The notes: generated by a model from the letters alone, not told the origin. A DNA stretch of 64,000 bases from Siphonodentalium dalli (GCA_032622095.1 CP136063.1:38348106-38412105), one strand, 5' to 3'. Numbered from the stretch's first letter, positions 1-11,971 are shown. Translations and numbers: made by a program.

Positions 1-1110
1 TAACTGGCTCCTCAATAACCTGGAATATTGTCAGCACTGTATGGAGTATGGTTGTACATGGACGGGACAAGATGATATAATCTATATAACGGGCGCTAAC
101 ATTATTGATATTCTCCTCTGCAGTCTGAAGAAAGCAGAAATTTTCGGTGAACTGAGGCAGACCAAATTCAGAAGTCATTGAGTGCAGTGGGGTTACATTT
201 TACATGCACAACATTATTGTGAATTACAAAAGACAGATACTTAAGTTTCACAACATTATAAACCGCCCAATTTACTCACAAGAGTCAACCACTGGTGACT
301 ATGACTACCAGACATCCAATTCTGTATAAACTAGTCGGAGTTATGACGTCACAGATCAGTCATAACCCATGAGTCAGTAACAAGTTTGATGATACAAGTA
401 CCTGTGCAAAGGACGATGGATCATGTTCTTCAATTTTCATCGAAACTTGATTTGAGAACCATGTCGCCATGACATGTCGCCCAGTTACGGAGTCAGCTAT
501 TCTTTTGACCGAAATGCCTGTGATGGTGTGATATTGTTCTGATATATTTATGGAATGGTGGATAATCTCGGAGATACGGATCCAATTCTGGGACACACGT
601 TATAACTGAATCAATCGCAAGCTTTTAGTAACGTACTACAGCTATGCTCTAATTAATCACCCCCCCCCCCCTTAACAAGGTTGTAGGGCGTTAATGACAC
701 CGGTTATACCATACCGCCGTTTAACCATGGTCAAGTGGTTGATATGTGGCAACCGCAAATAATATATATATACAGTCTTATTAATATTATTTTGCGACCA
801 CTGTACTCCGCACTAATTTGTCACATGGCCACCTTGTAAACACCCAGTCCAGCTTTTCATCAGCGCCATTCACAATACTAACTATACACAAAACAATATT
901 TCAATTAATAATTTGTTTACGGTTAAATTAACATTCAAAGTTGGTCACTAACCGACATTCGCAACTACCAAGGCAGCGATAAGCCATGCCAGAAATATAC
1001 AATATGTGGTGGTTATAATACTGACTTTAAAACGGTTCAAATGTCGTCCACGGTAGGATTAATCAATGTTAATAGTATCAACAACGTGGTAATATCGGTG
1101 GCCAATGTCG
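1..1110. other. Unassigned non-coding DNA
   Basis: No open frame here has codon texture, splice sites or motifs that I can support. There is a short poly-C run at about 661-670 and AT-rich sequence around 760-930. Nothing else is recognised. Confidence 0.5.
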
Positions 1111-1658
1111 TTAAAGATGGATTATCTCATTAAATAACAAATTTTAAATAGTTGCGTGGGTATAAAATAATAGATATGAACTGAAGACCTATGTCCGGAA
1201 AAGCTTCTATCAATTATTATTGATTTTATTTCGAATATTAAATCGGGCCCGTTTATGTTACTATTTTTAGAACCGACGATTCGGATGAGACCGTATTGCG
1301 ATATAGAGCACTGGGCTGTTCCTATGGCTACGCAACGAATGTCAAATGTCACAGATTGGTTGTTTGTATTGTTTTGTTCCACAGATATAAGCGATAATGA
1401 GTATAATTAACGTTTGTATTTAACGTTAGTATTTAATTTGTGACAAAATTGCACAATATAATTTCTGGTCTCTGTTAACAGTAACCACTATTGTTTGTTA
1501 GCTGAACAAACACACCTTTTTAGAACAGAAAATATTCGAAATAAAATTAATATTAATCGATAAAAGCATTTCCGGACAGGAGTCTTCGATTCAAATCTAA
1601 TATTTTATACCCCGGTAACTAAATAAGACATGTTTACAAAGAGATAATCCACCTTTAA
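1111..1658. mobile_element. MITE, family 'TTAAAG' (copy A)
   Basis: The segment begins TTAAAGATGGATTATCTC and ends with the inverted form GAGATAATCCACCTTTAA. The terminal inverted similarity runs about 90 bp inward, through 'tgtccgga'. The same element recurs at 10.76-11.97 kb, 16,880-17,402, 19,070-19,940 and 62,888-63,414. It encodes no transposase. An 86-codon open frame inside is shared with the 62.9-kb copy but looks incidental. All copies begin TTAA and end TTAA, which fits a TTAA or TA target-site duplication, but the site cannot be separated from the repeat end by eye. Confidence 0.8.
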
Positions 1659-2213
1659 GGGGACAATTAGAGCTTAGCTGTATACATACGTGAACATGTA
1701 GACCATTCCAATGTCCAGATGCTTCATGTTTTTATCAAGACATGTCTGGCTACTAGTATCATTCTGAGCGATTCGGCCATTTCCACTTTGCTAGGAAATA
1801 ACCTCATCCATAACTCGAAACCATATTTGCGAAATTCTACATTATATGGCTCTGGTGATCAGGCAATGACATTGACTTGTTGACGCATAGATGCGAATGG
1901 AGAATAATTTATTAACTATGGCTGTTACCAAACTGTATCATATATTAAATACATTAAACTCTCTTTGTGTTACATGTATCTTAGTATTTGTTCATTTACT
2001 GATACAGCACATTGGAAGTGTACGATAAGCAAAACACTGAACACCGTGGCAATTTTTTTGGGGGAGTGATAATAATTCTGGTATCCCATTCAACATCTCC
2101 TTTTAGCGAGGACTAATGAGCGCTGTAGCTATATTTTGCAAACAACAGTTTTAATTAACCAAAGTTAATGGTCTCCCCATTTTTGAGTATTTTGCTTATC
2201 GCACACTATTTAC
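1659..2213. other. Unassigned non-coding DNA
   Basis: AT-rich sequence without a supportable gene or repeat, lying between MITE copy A and the 'tttgcgataaatc' repeat. Confidence 0.4.
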
Positions 2214-2775
2214 AAAGGTTTGGGAGTTATCGCAAAGATTTGCTCCCCTGGCTGTGAATGACCGATCGGTCTATTTTAGCCCGACCAGGAATTTATAGAT
2301 TGATAGGTTGTTCACTCAGACCTGTTTAAGATGTCTGATTTATAATGTTCACAGAAGCCCATTATCAGGAAAAAGCCTTTGCGACAAATCTCAGATAACT
2401 TTGCAGTAAATCGCAAAATATAATCGACCAGTACATAGTCTGAGAGTTATCGTAAAGATGTTTGAGATTGATTGTAAAGGTTTTTGTGTTATCGCAAAGG
2501 TGTTTGTGATTTTTCGCAAAGGTATGCTCCCTCGTCACTCATGCATCTGGCTGTGAATGACTGATCGGTCTATTTTAGTCCGACCGGGCATAGATTGATA
2601 GGTTGTTCACTCAGACCTGTTTAAGATGTCTGATTTATAATATTCACAGAAGCCCATTAGCGCCAAAAAACCTTTGCGACAAATCTCAAACATCTTTGCG
2701 ATAAATCAATAAATTTATTCACACAGTAGTAGTCTGAGATTTATCGTAAATATGTTTGAGATTTATCGTAATGCT
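2214..2775. repeat. Two direct copies of a ~260-bp repeat with TTTGCGA/ATCGCAAA motifs
   Basis: Copies at about 2,214-2,470 and 2,518-2,775 share 'ggctgtgaatga', 'gatcggtctattttag', 'ttcactcagacctgtttaag' and 'cacagaagcccatta'. They are interspersed with many short motifs of the form tttgcgataaatc in both orientations. A diverged copy in inverted orientation lies at about 39,890-40,160. The function is unknown. The density of short inverted TTTGCGA/TCGCAAA motifs makes this a probable non-autonomous repeat. Confidence 0.65.
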
Positions 2776-4029
2776 TCGCGTCGTCCTACAATCAGTTTCT
2801 TAGTGGTCAAATTCTACTATACACGCCTCTGCGCGGTGTATTTATTTCTTAATTGTATGTCATGTTGCGTTTGATAATTGATTATACCCTGTTCTTGAGT
2901 CAATCTATAAATCATATTATAGTCTATGCTATTCTACTCTATTATATAAGCTATTTATTGTGTCATTGTTCTATAACGTCCTCCGCTACCGATGACCACT
3001 TTTATAAAGGTCGTTTTCTTTTAATGGGTAGGAATTTATATTCGTATATCATCCGATACATAACTTAACCGGATTTTCGATACATGTAACTCTAGCATGA
3101 TATTTTCTATCAGCCTTAAGCATCAAAGTTTATAATGTGTGCTTCCAACTACATGTTTTATTTCGATATCGGCGATTGACGCGGTTTAGAATTTACAATC
3201 TCAGACGTTTTCGCTTTCCATCGGGTGATACACGGTGTAGCGATGACACAAGTTTTTGAAAAAAATCAAGTGGCGATAAAATTTTCAATGTTTTTCAAAG
3301 CCAGAGACATCTACCATCATATAGAAAGCAAAAAAAAAAAATTCCTATGAATATTTTTTTTTTGCCAATTTTGTTTAATTCGGACTTCGAAAAAAAAATT
3401 CTGTCAACTCATTATGTCACCCAGAAGTTGCCAAATAATGTCTGTCGACACTGCTAATGTGCTTTCCACTCATAATTCAGTGTAGTAATATCTCTCCTAC
3501 ATTAGTCTGTTGGTCGTGGTGGTGTATTAAGGGACAAAAAGCTTGTAACATCAATTGTCTATTTTCAGTTACCGGTAGGATATGTGAAGATTGTATGTTA
3601 TATATTTGGTTTCCAGCAATAACACTAATAAATGTAGAATGATTGGTTGAAAACTTGTATATGCCTGAGAAATCATCAGCACATTTGGTTAAATTTAACC
3701 CGGAGGTTGATTGACATGAGACAACAACGAAGACAATCGCCAGGTATACAAGTAACAGATATTGGGCAAGACCTAGGGTTAATTTTTATTACAGAATACA
3801 AAACTATCCTGTAATGCAACTTCATGTGCCCAAGCATCAAGACTACAATAAATAAAACTGGCGTCGGATGAATACATATAAGGTGATCTTGAGAAGTTGA
3901 GTTGTACAGCACCGGTAGTATTAAAGGACATGATAGACTCCAGTTATTATCGATTAACCATTTTCACATGTACTAAATGGAAGTTCCCACTCAGTTATAA
4001 AAGTGCATTGGAATAGTCTATAAACATTT
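2776..4029. other. Unassigned non-coding DNA
   Basis: AT-rich; poly-A/poly-T stretches at about 3,330-3,400. Open frames of 61-78 codons show no recognisable motif. Confidence 0.4.
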
Positions 4030-4075
4030 GGTGGGTTTTCAGGAAAAAATAAGGTGGGTTTTCAGGAAAAAATAA
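4030..4075. repeat. 23-bp tandem duplication
   Basis: Two perfect copies of a 23-bp unit beginning ggtgggttttcaggaaaa. Confidence 0.8.
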
Positions 4076-4117
4076 GCAGACGACAGATGCAAGTATAACA
4101 CAAATAAAAGTACATTT

Positions 4118-4202
4118 TAGGGAAATGTTCAGATAATAAGTTCAACAATTACAACCTATCATTTGATTTGTTAAACTTGAATATTATCTGAGCATTCCCT
4201 TA
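4118..4202. repeat. Imperfect inverted repeat (hairpin)
   Basis: The left arm 'gggaaatgttcagataata' is matched on the opposite strand by 'tattatctgagcattccc'. Further pairing of ttcaacaa with ttgttaaa encloses a short loop. Probably a small foldback remnant. Confidence 0.55.
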
Positions 4203-4494
4203 GGGGTCACTACTCATCAATGAGTATTTGCTAGAGTAGTTTTAAGAAAATACCACATACTTTCTTTTCATAAATGAAAATTGACTAACATTTGAGTTGA
4301 TGTGTATGTTGTACCTAAATCGTGGAATACATGTAGTACCTCAATCTTGGGCTTTCTTTTACCCGCAGATTTACATGAACATGCTCAAACAATGTAAACA
4401 GGAAGTTGTCTAACCTAAAGGGTTGCTCACAATATATTATGTTCTCTTGTGTGAGGAAAATGTTAATGTCTTTGGGAAGGATATGAGCAGAATG

Positions 4495-4690
4495 TCAACA
4501 GCATTGATTTTTGATGGACATCGGCATTAACTAAGTCATAACACGATTAAAATGCATACAAAAATAAAGTTATGTACTCCATAGCGAATTGGATTACCAA
4601 TTACATGGCATGAAAGTTATTGAACATTTGTTCATTTTTTTTGCATGAAAATAGGCTATCTATTCAGATGATTATTACATACAAAACAAG
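4495..4690 (+). repeat. Direct repeat, left copy flanking the 161-bp array
   Basis: This shares 'actccatagcgaattggattaccaa', 'catggca' and 'gcatgaaaatagnct' with 6,125-6,340. The pair brackets the tandem array at 4.8-5.8 kb and probably reflects a local duplication. Confidence 0.55.
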
Positions 4691-4794
4691 AGGTGGCATC
4701 AGAGATGCTGTGTCTCGTTTTCGGTGGCTTACCGCCGGTGGCTACCGCCAATTGGTGTGCATCAGTATCGGTAGACTAATTAATAGGTAAAATC

Positions 4795-5770
4795 GAAAAA
4801 TGACTAATTAAGGGCCTTAACTCCATCAAATTTTATCGGGCCAGGCTGGTTTTCGAACTCGTCCGAAATATTCTTGGCAAGTATGTCTATTCCAAATTTT
4901 AAACAAATCGGAGGACGTTTGTTGAAGTTATCGCGCTAACGAGCTAAAAAAATTAACGAAAAATGACCAATTAAGGCCCATAACTCTATAAAAATTTTAT
5001 CGGACCAGGCCGGTTTTCGAACTCGTCCGAGATATTCTTGGGAGACACCTATATACCAAATTTCAATCAAATCGGATAACGTTTGTTGAAGTTATCGCGC
5101 TAACAAGCTGAAAATTCGTGAAAAATGACTAATTAAGGGCCATAACTCTATCAAATTTTATCGGACCTGGCCGGTTTTCGAACTCGACCGAGATATTCTT
5201 GGGAGACACCTATATACCAAATTTCAATCAAATCGGATAACGTTTGTTGAAGTTATCGCGCTAACGAGCTGAAAATTCGTGAAAAATGACTAATTAAGGG
5301 CCATAACTCTATCAAATTTTATCGGACCAGGCCGGTTTTCGAACTCATCCGAGATATTCTTGGGAGACACCTATATACCAAATTTCAATCAAATCGGATA
5401 ACGTTTGTTGATGTTATCGCGCTAACGAGCTAAAAATTCGTGAAAAATGACTAAGTAAGGGCCATAACTCTATCAAATTTTATCGGACCAGGCCGGTTTT
5501 CGAACTCATCCGAGATATTCTTGGGAGACACCTATATACCAAATTTCAATCAAATCGGATAACGTTTGTTGAAGTTATCGCGCTAACGAGCTAAAAATTC
5601 GTGAAAAATGACTAATTAAGGGCCATAACTCTATCAAATTTTATCGGACCAGGCCGGTTTTCGAACTCATCCGAGATATTCTTGGGAGACACCTATATAC
5701 CAAAGTTCAATCAAATCGGATAACGTTTGTTGAAGTTATCGCGCTAACGAGCTGAAAATTCAAAGGGCCA
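4795..5770 (+). repeat. Tandem array of a ~161-bp unit, about six copies
   Basis: The unit contains 'gggccataactctatcaaa', 'aggccggttttcgaactc', 'gagatattcttgggagaca' and 'gttatcgcgctaacgagct'. Successive units are spaced about 161-163 bp from roughly 4,812 to 5,764. Central copies are nearly identical and the first and last are diverged, as expected for unequal exchange. I recall 'gccataactct' repeats as common in bivalve genomes, which supports a mollusc-like source only weakly. Confidence 0.85.
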
Positions 5771-6124
5771 TAACTCTGTAATAAATGTGCGGACGAACCC
5801 GATTTTTTTGTCTGCAGCTTACGGGCATGGATATGTACTCACATTTTTTTTTAATCCGTCAATAAACGGTTGAGTAATAAGCAAAACACGCCGCCCGCTG
5901 GAGGCGCTTGTCAGATCCTTAACACCACCCGTAGCCAATCAAATTAAAAATTTGGGCAGAACTTCCCCTAGAGGCGCAAGCCAGATCATTATAATCAATC
6001 AAATTGATAATTTAGGCAGTGAATGCACATTGAAGAATACTACTGTGGCTAGAGAACTTAAATCATAGTCATGTTGGTAGAACTTCTCATACTGTTCCCT
6101 CCAAACCATTGCCGCACAATGTAA

Positions 6125-6340
6125 ATAACGTTGATTCTTGTTGGGTAGTGGTATTTACTAAGTCAAAACACAATGAAAATTTTAGCCAAAAAAAAAATTA
6201 AAATATGCATTCCATAGCCAATTGGATTACCAATAACATGGCACGTGAGTTACTGGAAGTTACTGATGATTCCTTTAACTTTTTTATGCACGAAAATAGA
6301 CTACTTTTTCAGACGATTATTACCTTCAAAAAAATAATAA
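6125..6340 (+). repeat. Direct repeat, right copy flanking the 161-bp array
   Basis: Partner of 4,495-4,690. Both contain the 'catagcc/gaattggattaccaat' block followed by 'catggcac/tg' and 'tgcacgaaaatag'. Confidence 0.5.
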
Positions 6341-6838
6341 CATGGATTTCAACCTTGTCCAACATTAATGCCAATATTTATTGTGCATTGTCATTTATTT
6401 GTATTCTAAAATTTTAACGTATAACTTATTACAAAATCAAAGCAAAGTTCGATGGGGTCATTTATCGACATCAAAATGGTGGCCACACAACAAAAGTCAA
6501 ACGGAATTTATTTCACTTACAGTTGACAATATTTCACCTGAAACTCGATTACAATTGTCTGGTGCACACTCCGATTGTCCATTTACCTATTTTAAACAGA
6601 AAAGTAAGTAGTTTATCCAATAATTTATTGAATTTATATCACTTTTGAGCTCTGCAAAAAGACACGTTTTCCTCATTCACAGATTGAGAAACCGGAAATG
6701 GCCGGAACACTGTTGTCGCTAATACACGCGGCATCAGGAGTGACATAAACAGTATTCCATAAATTACAGCAATGGCTTCCGAACGAAATCACAAGAGATG
6801 GAGTTAAACTGTGTGTGTGTACCGTGTAGCCATCAACA

Positions 6839-8815
6839 ATGGAGACTGGAGATGATAGTTACAAGCCGGGAAATACGTCACACACAGGCGTAGAGACTGG
6901 AGATGATAGTCACAAGTCGGGAAATACGTCACACACAGGCGTAGAGACTGGAGATGATAGTCACAAGCCGGGAAATACGTCACACACAGGCGTAGAGACT
7001 GGAGATGATAGTTACAAGCCGGGAAATACGTCACACACATGCGTAGAGACTGGAGATGATAGTTACAAGCCGGGAAATACGTCACACACAGGCGTAGAGA
7101 CTGGAGATGATAGTTACAAGCCGGGAAATACGTCACACACATGCGTAGAGACTGGAGATGATAGTTACAAGCCGGGAAATACGTCACACACATGCGTAGA
7201 GACTGGAGATGATAGTTACAAGCCGGGAAATACGTCACACACAGGCGTAGAGACTGGAGATGATAGTTACAAGCCGGGAAATACGTCACACACATGCGTA
7301 GAGACTGGAGATGATAGTTACAAGCCGGGAAATACGTCACACACATGCGTAGAGACAGGAGATGACAGTTACAAGCCGGGAAATACGTCACACACATGCG
7401 TAGAGACTGGAGATGACAGTTACAAGCCGGGAAATACGTCACACACAGGCGTAGAGACAGGAGATGACAGTTACAAGCCGGGAAATACGTCACACACATG
7501 CGTAGAGACAGGAGATGACAGTTACAAGCCGGGAAATACGTCACACACAGGCGTAGAGACTGGAGATGACAGTTACAAGCCGGGAAATACGTCACACACA
7601 GGCGTAGAGACAGGAGATGACAGTTACAAGCCGGGAAATACGTCACACACATGCGTAGAGACTGGAGATGATAGTTACAAGCCGGGAAATACGTCACACA
7701 CATGCGTAGAGACTGGAGATGACAGTTACAAGCCGGGAAATACGTCACACACATGCGTAGAGACTGGAGATGATAGTTACAAGCCGGGAAATACGTCACA
7801 CACAGTGACATGCGTAGAGACTGGAGATGATAGTCACAAGCCGGGAAATGCGTCACACATATGTGTAGAGACTGGAGATGATAGTTACAAGCCTGGAAAT
7901 ACGTCACACACAGGCGTAGATTCCTTAAGCAGTTTGCACAATAAGACAAAGCAAAAAGATGGTTGTTCATATCAGTGCGATATATGCTGGGATTCTTGCA
8001 GCACATCTGCAAATTTGGTGTCACATAAGAGAATACACGTAGGTGATCGACCGTATCAATGTGATGTGTGCGAGAAATCGTTTACTCGACGGAGTCACCT
8101 GAAGAGACATAAGATGATCCATACGGGAGTTCGACCGTATCAATGTGATGTGTGCGAGAAATCATTTACTGAGTTTGGTCACCTAACTTCACATAAACGA
8201 ATCCACACGGGTGATCGCCCGTATCAATGTGATGTGTGCGAAAAATCGTTTACTGAGTTTGGTCTCCTAACTTCACATAAACGAATCCACACGGGTGATC
8301 GCCCGTATCAATGTGATGTGTGTGGGAAATCATTTACACAGTCTGGTAACCTGGCTACGCATAAGAGAATACATACGATGAATCGCCCGTATCAATGTGA
8401 TGTGTGCGGTAAATCATATACTCAGTTGGCTAACCTGACTATGCATAGGATAACGCACACTGGGGACCGCCCATATCCATGTGATGTGTGCGAGAAATCA
8501 TTTGCTCGGTCGTCTGACCTGACGAAACATAAGAGGATCCACACTGGTGATCGCCCGTATCAATGTGATGTGTGCGATAAATCATTTATTCAGTCAAGTG
8601 ACCTGACGAAACATAAGATGTTTCACGCTGGGGATCGGCCGCATCAATGTGATAAGTGCGAGAGGTCATTTACTCAGTCGAGTGACCTGACAAAACATAA
8701 GAGGAAGCACACCGGGGATCGGCCGTATCACTGTGATATGTGCGAGAAATCATTTACTCGTTGTAATGGCTTGTCAAAACATAAGATAATTCACACCAAG
8801 GATCGGCCGTATTAA
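6839..8815 (+). CDS. C2H2 zinc-finger protein with a 21-copy N-terminal repeat
   Basis: A 658-residue open frame, probably a nuclear DNA-binding factor. An in-frame TAG lies four codons upstream of the ATG, so this is a sensible start if the exon is complete. Residues 1-359 are 21 tandem copies of a 17-residue unit (VETGDDSYKPGNTSHTG/C), encoded by an in-frame 51-bp minisatellite. About residues 378-656 hold ten C2H2 fingers (C-x2-C-x12-H-x3-H) with DRPYQCD-type linkers. Finger helices include RRSHLKRH, QSGNLATH and RSSDLTKH. No KRAB, BTB or SCAN domain is present. The stop falls in a finger linker, and finger-like DNA continues downstream, so the array was probably longer once. Target genes cannot be inferred. 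Confidence 0.8.
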   Translation: METGDDSYKPGNTSHTGVETGDDSHKSGNTSHTGVETGDDSHKPGNTSHTGVETGDDSYKPGNTSHTCVETGDDSYKPGNTSHTGVETGDDSYKPGNTSHTCVETGDDSYKPGNTSHTCVETGDDSYKPGNTSHTGVETGDDSYKPGNTSHTCVETGDDSYKPGNTSHTCVETGDDSYKPGNTSHTCVETGDDSYKPGNTSHTGVETGDDSYKPGNTSHTCVETGDDSYKPGNTSHTGVETGDDSYKPGNTSHTGVETGDDSYKPGNTSHTCVETGDDSYKPGNTSHTCVETGDDSYKPGNTSHTCVETGDDSYKPGNTSHTVTCVETGDDSHKPGNASHICVETGDDSYKPGNTSHTGVDSLSSLHNKTKQKDGCSYQCDICWDSCSTSANLVSHKRIHVGDRPYQCDVCEKSFTRRSHLKRHKMIHTGVRPYQCDVCEKSFTEFGHLTSHKRIHTGDRPYQCDVCEKSFTEFGLLTSHKRIHTGDRPYQCDVCGKSFTQSGNLATHKRIHTMNRPYQCDVCGKSYTQLANLTMHRITHTGDRPYPCDVCEKSFARSSDLTKHKRIHTGDRPYQCDVCDKSFIQSSDLTKHKMFHAGDRPHQCDKCERSFTQSSDLTKHKRKHTGDRPYHCDMCEKSFTRCNGLSKHKIIHTKDRPY

Positions 8816-9300
8816 TGCGATTTGTGTGAGAAATCATTTGCTAAGTTGAGGCGAATTATAAAAAGGTCCACATGGGGAATCGCCCATATAAATCTCATGT
8901 GTGCGAGTAATAACACAACAACATATTCCCCACTGGTGATCGTCCGTATCAATGTGATTTGTAATAATTTAGTAATAGTAATTTAATAATAATTTATTCA
9001 GTGGAGTGACCTGACTAAACATACACGGATGCACACTTGTGAGCGCCCGTTTCAATGTGATTTGTGCAAGTAATAATTTACTCGGTTGAGTTACCTGACA
9101 AAACAACAGATATTCTCCACTGGTGAGCGCCCGTATCAGTGTGATGTGTGCGAGTAATAATTTATTCAGTAGAGTGACCTGACTAAACATAAACGGATGC
9201 ATACTGGTGAGCGCCCGTTTCAATGTGATTTGTGCGAGCAATAATTTACTCGTTTAAGTGACCTGACGATCCATAACATGATCCACACTGAATGTCGCAT
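8816..9300 (+). pseudogene. Decayed C2H2 finger units continuing the array
   Basis: Finger DNA continues past the stop ('cgcccgtatcaatgtgat', 'gacctgactaaacata', 'cacactggtgagcgcccg') but is broken. At least four units carry TAATAA (8,908, 8,962, 9,071, 9,155) and a fifth carries CAATAA (9,239), where intact units have the two codons for Lys-Ser. Spacing is also disturbed at about 8,940-9,000. This is a relic of a longer finger array. Confidence 0.75.
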
Positions 9301-9334
9301 ACATGGGCGAATCGTTTCCTCGAGCGATACACTT

Positions 9335-9650
9335 GACGATAACTGTAACAGCACAACTAACCTGCCTACGATATAATGCTATAAGTGGTCTGACTGACAC
9401 AGCACGCCTAACCTGACCACGATATAATGATATAAGTGGTCTGACTGACACAGCACGCCTAACCTGACTACGATATAATGCTATAAGTGGTCTGACTGAC
9501 CCAGCACGCCTAACCTGACTACGATATAATGCTATAAGTGGTCTGACTGACACAGCACACCTAACCTGACTACGATATAATGCTATAAGTGGTCTGACTG
9601 ACACAGCACGCATAACCTGCCTACGATATAATGCTATAAGTGGTCGCACC
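9335..9650 (+). repeat. 51-bp tandem array, about six copies
   Basis: Units contain 'gacacagcacgcctaacctg' and 'ctataagtggtctgact' at 51-bp intervals. The period being a multiple of three gives an incidental long open frame on the minus strand. No sequence likeness to the 51-bp repeat in the zinc-finger gene was seen despite the equal length. Confidence 0.85.
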
Positions 9651-10180
9651 AAATGATGAGATGTGCACACAGAAAAATGTCCACTTAGAACATAACTGGT
9701 CATCGGAGCGGACTGGCACCTAAGCCAAAGAAGTTGAGTTTATTTGTCAGACAATCAAATTGAATTGTTCATATCCGTATCCGTTTGCATGTAATAGATG
9801 ACATGCGTAAATATCATGAAGACACTTGCTATCCGATGCGATAACTCAAGTATTTGTTTTATCGGATCGTGTTTATATTGTTTGTGCATGTTTATACTGA
9901 CACACCCCTCACATATAGATTTTGGTATCGATCGATTTAGAAATTATTGACACTTGCCATCCACACGTTGATGGATATTTGCTATACGATGCGATAACTC
10001 AAGTATTGTTTTATCCGATCATGTTCATATTGTACATATAAGTTAATTATGAAACACCATCACCTCTATAGAGTTTTGTGTCGATTGGTTGATCGGTTTA
10101 GAAAATAGTTGACCCGTCACGAACATGCTAACGGGTGCTTTTCTTGTGATCTGCTTTATATTTCTTACCTAGGTTTTTTC
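9651..10180. other. Unassigned non-coding DNA
   Basis: Contains a loose duplication around 9,830-9,870 and 9,975-10,020 ('gctatccgatgcgataactc', 'tattgttttatc'). No gene seen. Confidence 0.4.
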
Positions 10181-10630
10181 TTAAAGATGGTCTATATCTT
10201 TGTAAACATGTATTATATAGTTACCGGGGTATAAAGATGGTCTATCGCTTTGTAAACATGTGTTATATAGTTACCGGGGTATAAAGATGGTCTATATCTG
10301 TGTAAACATGTGTTATATAGTTACCGGGGTATAAAGATGGTCTATATCTTTGTAAACATGTGTTATATAGTTACCGGGGTATAAAGATGGTCTATCGCTT
10401 TGTAAACATGTATTATATAGTTACCAGGGTATACAGATGGTCTATATATTTGTAAACATGTGTTATATAGTTACCAGGGTATAAAGATGGTCTATATCTT
10501 TGTAAACATGTATTATATAGTTACCGGGGTATAAAGATGGTCTATCTCTATGTAAACATGTGTTATATAGTTACCGGGGTATAAAGATTGTCTATCTCTT
10601 TGTAAACATGCATTATATTGTTACCGGGGT
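10181..10630 (+). repeat. 50-bp satellite derived from the MITE terminus, nine copies
   Basis: Nine units in perfect 50-bp register starting at 10181, 10231 and so on. Each holds 'aaagatggtctat', 'ctttgtaaacatgt' and 'tatatagttaccggggtat'. These match the terminal ~50 bp of the TTAAAG MITE in order. The first unit starts with the element's own TTAAAG end, and after the ninth unit the sequence continues into the MITE interior ('attgaagactcctgtccg'). Confidence 0.9.
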
Positions 10631-11971
10631 ATAAACTATTAGATATTAATTGAAGACTCCTGTCCGTAATAATGATCTGATGATCAATATTCATTATATT
10701 TCGAATATGTTGTGGTCTAAAAACGCGGTTGTTGAGCTGACGAACACAATTGGTTACTGTTAAAGGTGTATTATCTCTTTGTAAACATGTCTCACATAGT
10801 TACAGGGGTATAAAATATCAGATAAGAATAGAAGACTCCTGTCTAGAAATGATTATATCGATTCATATTGATATTATTTCGAATATGGTCTGGTCTATAA
10901 GGTGTCTATTATCGCTTATAACTATGGAACAATACTATCAATCAATCTGGGCATTTGACGTTTTGTACGTAGCTATAGGAACAACGGAATGTTCTCTATC
11001 GCCAAGAGGTATCCGGCGAATGATATGTTCTAAACTAGACAAATAAAGTGTCCCAATTATTCATCTAATTTCATAATAAAATATTCGAAATCAAATCTAT
11101 ATTAATTGATATAAGCCTTTCCGGTCAGGGGTCTTCAATTCATAGTTGTTATTTTATGCCCGTGCAACTATTTGAAATTCGTTATTTAAAGAGACAATCC
11201 GTCTTTAGCAGAGACCAGAAATGTTATTGTGTAATTTTGTCGTCACAAATTAACGATAATTAGACTCATTACCGCTTGTAACTATGGAAGGAAACAATAC
11301 AAACAATCAATCTGAGGCAATTGACGTTCGGAACGTAGCTTTGGGTACACACTAATGATCTCTATCGAAATACGGTATAGCCTGCATGCTCTGTTCTGAA
11401 ATAGAACAATGAAGTGTCCCACTTAATCATCTCATTTTATAATAAATTTGTCGAAACAAAATCAATATTAATTGATAGAAGTTTTTTTCTGGATAGGGGT
11501 CTTCAATTCATATCTATTACTTTATACCCACGCAACTATTTCAAATCTGTTATTTAAAGGTGGATTATCTCTTTGTAAACATGTATCATATAGTTACCGG
11601 GGGTATAATATATTAGATCTGAATCCAAGACTCCTGTCCGGAAATGCTTCCGGAAATTATACTCATTATCGCTTACAACTATGGAATAAAACAATGCAAC
11701 CAATCATTCTGGGATATTTGACATTCGGTACGTGGCCATGTGAACAACCTAATGCTCTTTATCGCTATATGGTATCACCCGAATTGTCCGTTCTAAAAAT
11801 AGACAAATAAACGGTCCCAATAAAATATTCGAAATAAAATCAACAATAATTGATAGAAGCCTTTCCGAACTGGGGTTTTCAGTTCATATTTATTGTTTCA
11901 TACCCACGCAACTATTTCAAATTTGTTATTTAAAGAGATAATCCATCTTCAAAGAAATAATCCATCTTTAA
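10631..11971. mobile_element. Cluster of nested or tandem TTAAAG MITE copies
   Basis: The interior of the copy that carries the 50-bp array runs to about 10,759. A second copy spans about 10,760-11,207, a partial third about 11,208-11,553, and a fourth 11,554-11,971, each with TTAAAG/CTTTAA ends. Shared internal blocks include 'cttataactatggaa', 'gtaacgtagct' variants, 'attcgaaataaaatcaa' and 'tgatagaagcctttccg'. No transposase is present, so movement in trans is inferred. Confidence 0.75.

Noticed and set aside
1122-1382. 86-codon frame conserved between MITE copies (also 62,899-63,159)
   Set aside because: Similarity is explained by the two copies being young; substitutions do not favour synonymous sites by eye, and the other copies break the frame.
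6804-8024. 406-codon minus-strand frame of CVTYFPACNYHLQSLR repeats
   Set aside because: It is the antisense of the 51-bp in-frame minisatellite; the period keeps any open frame open, and it runs into antisense of real zinc fingers.
9254-9703. 149-codon minus-strand frame with RPLIALYRSQVR repeats
   Set aside because: Product of the 51-bp non-coding tandem array; no start, splice site or domain.
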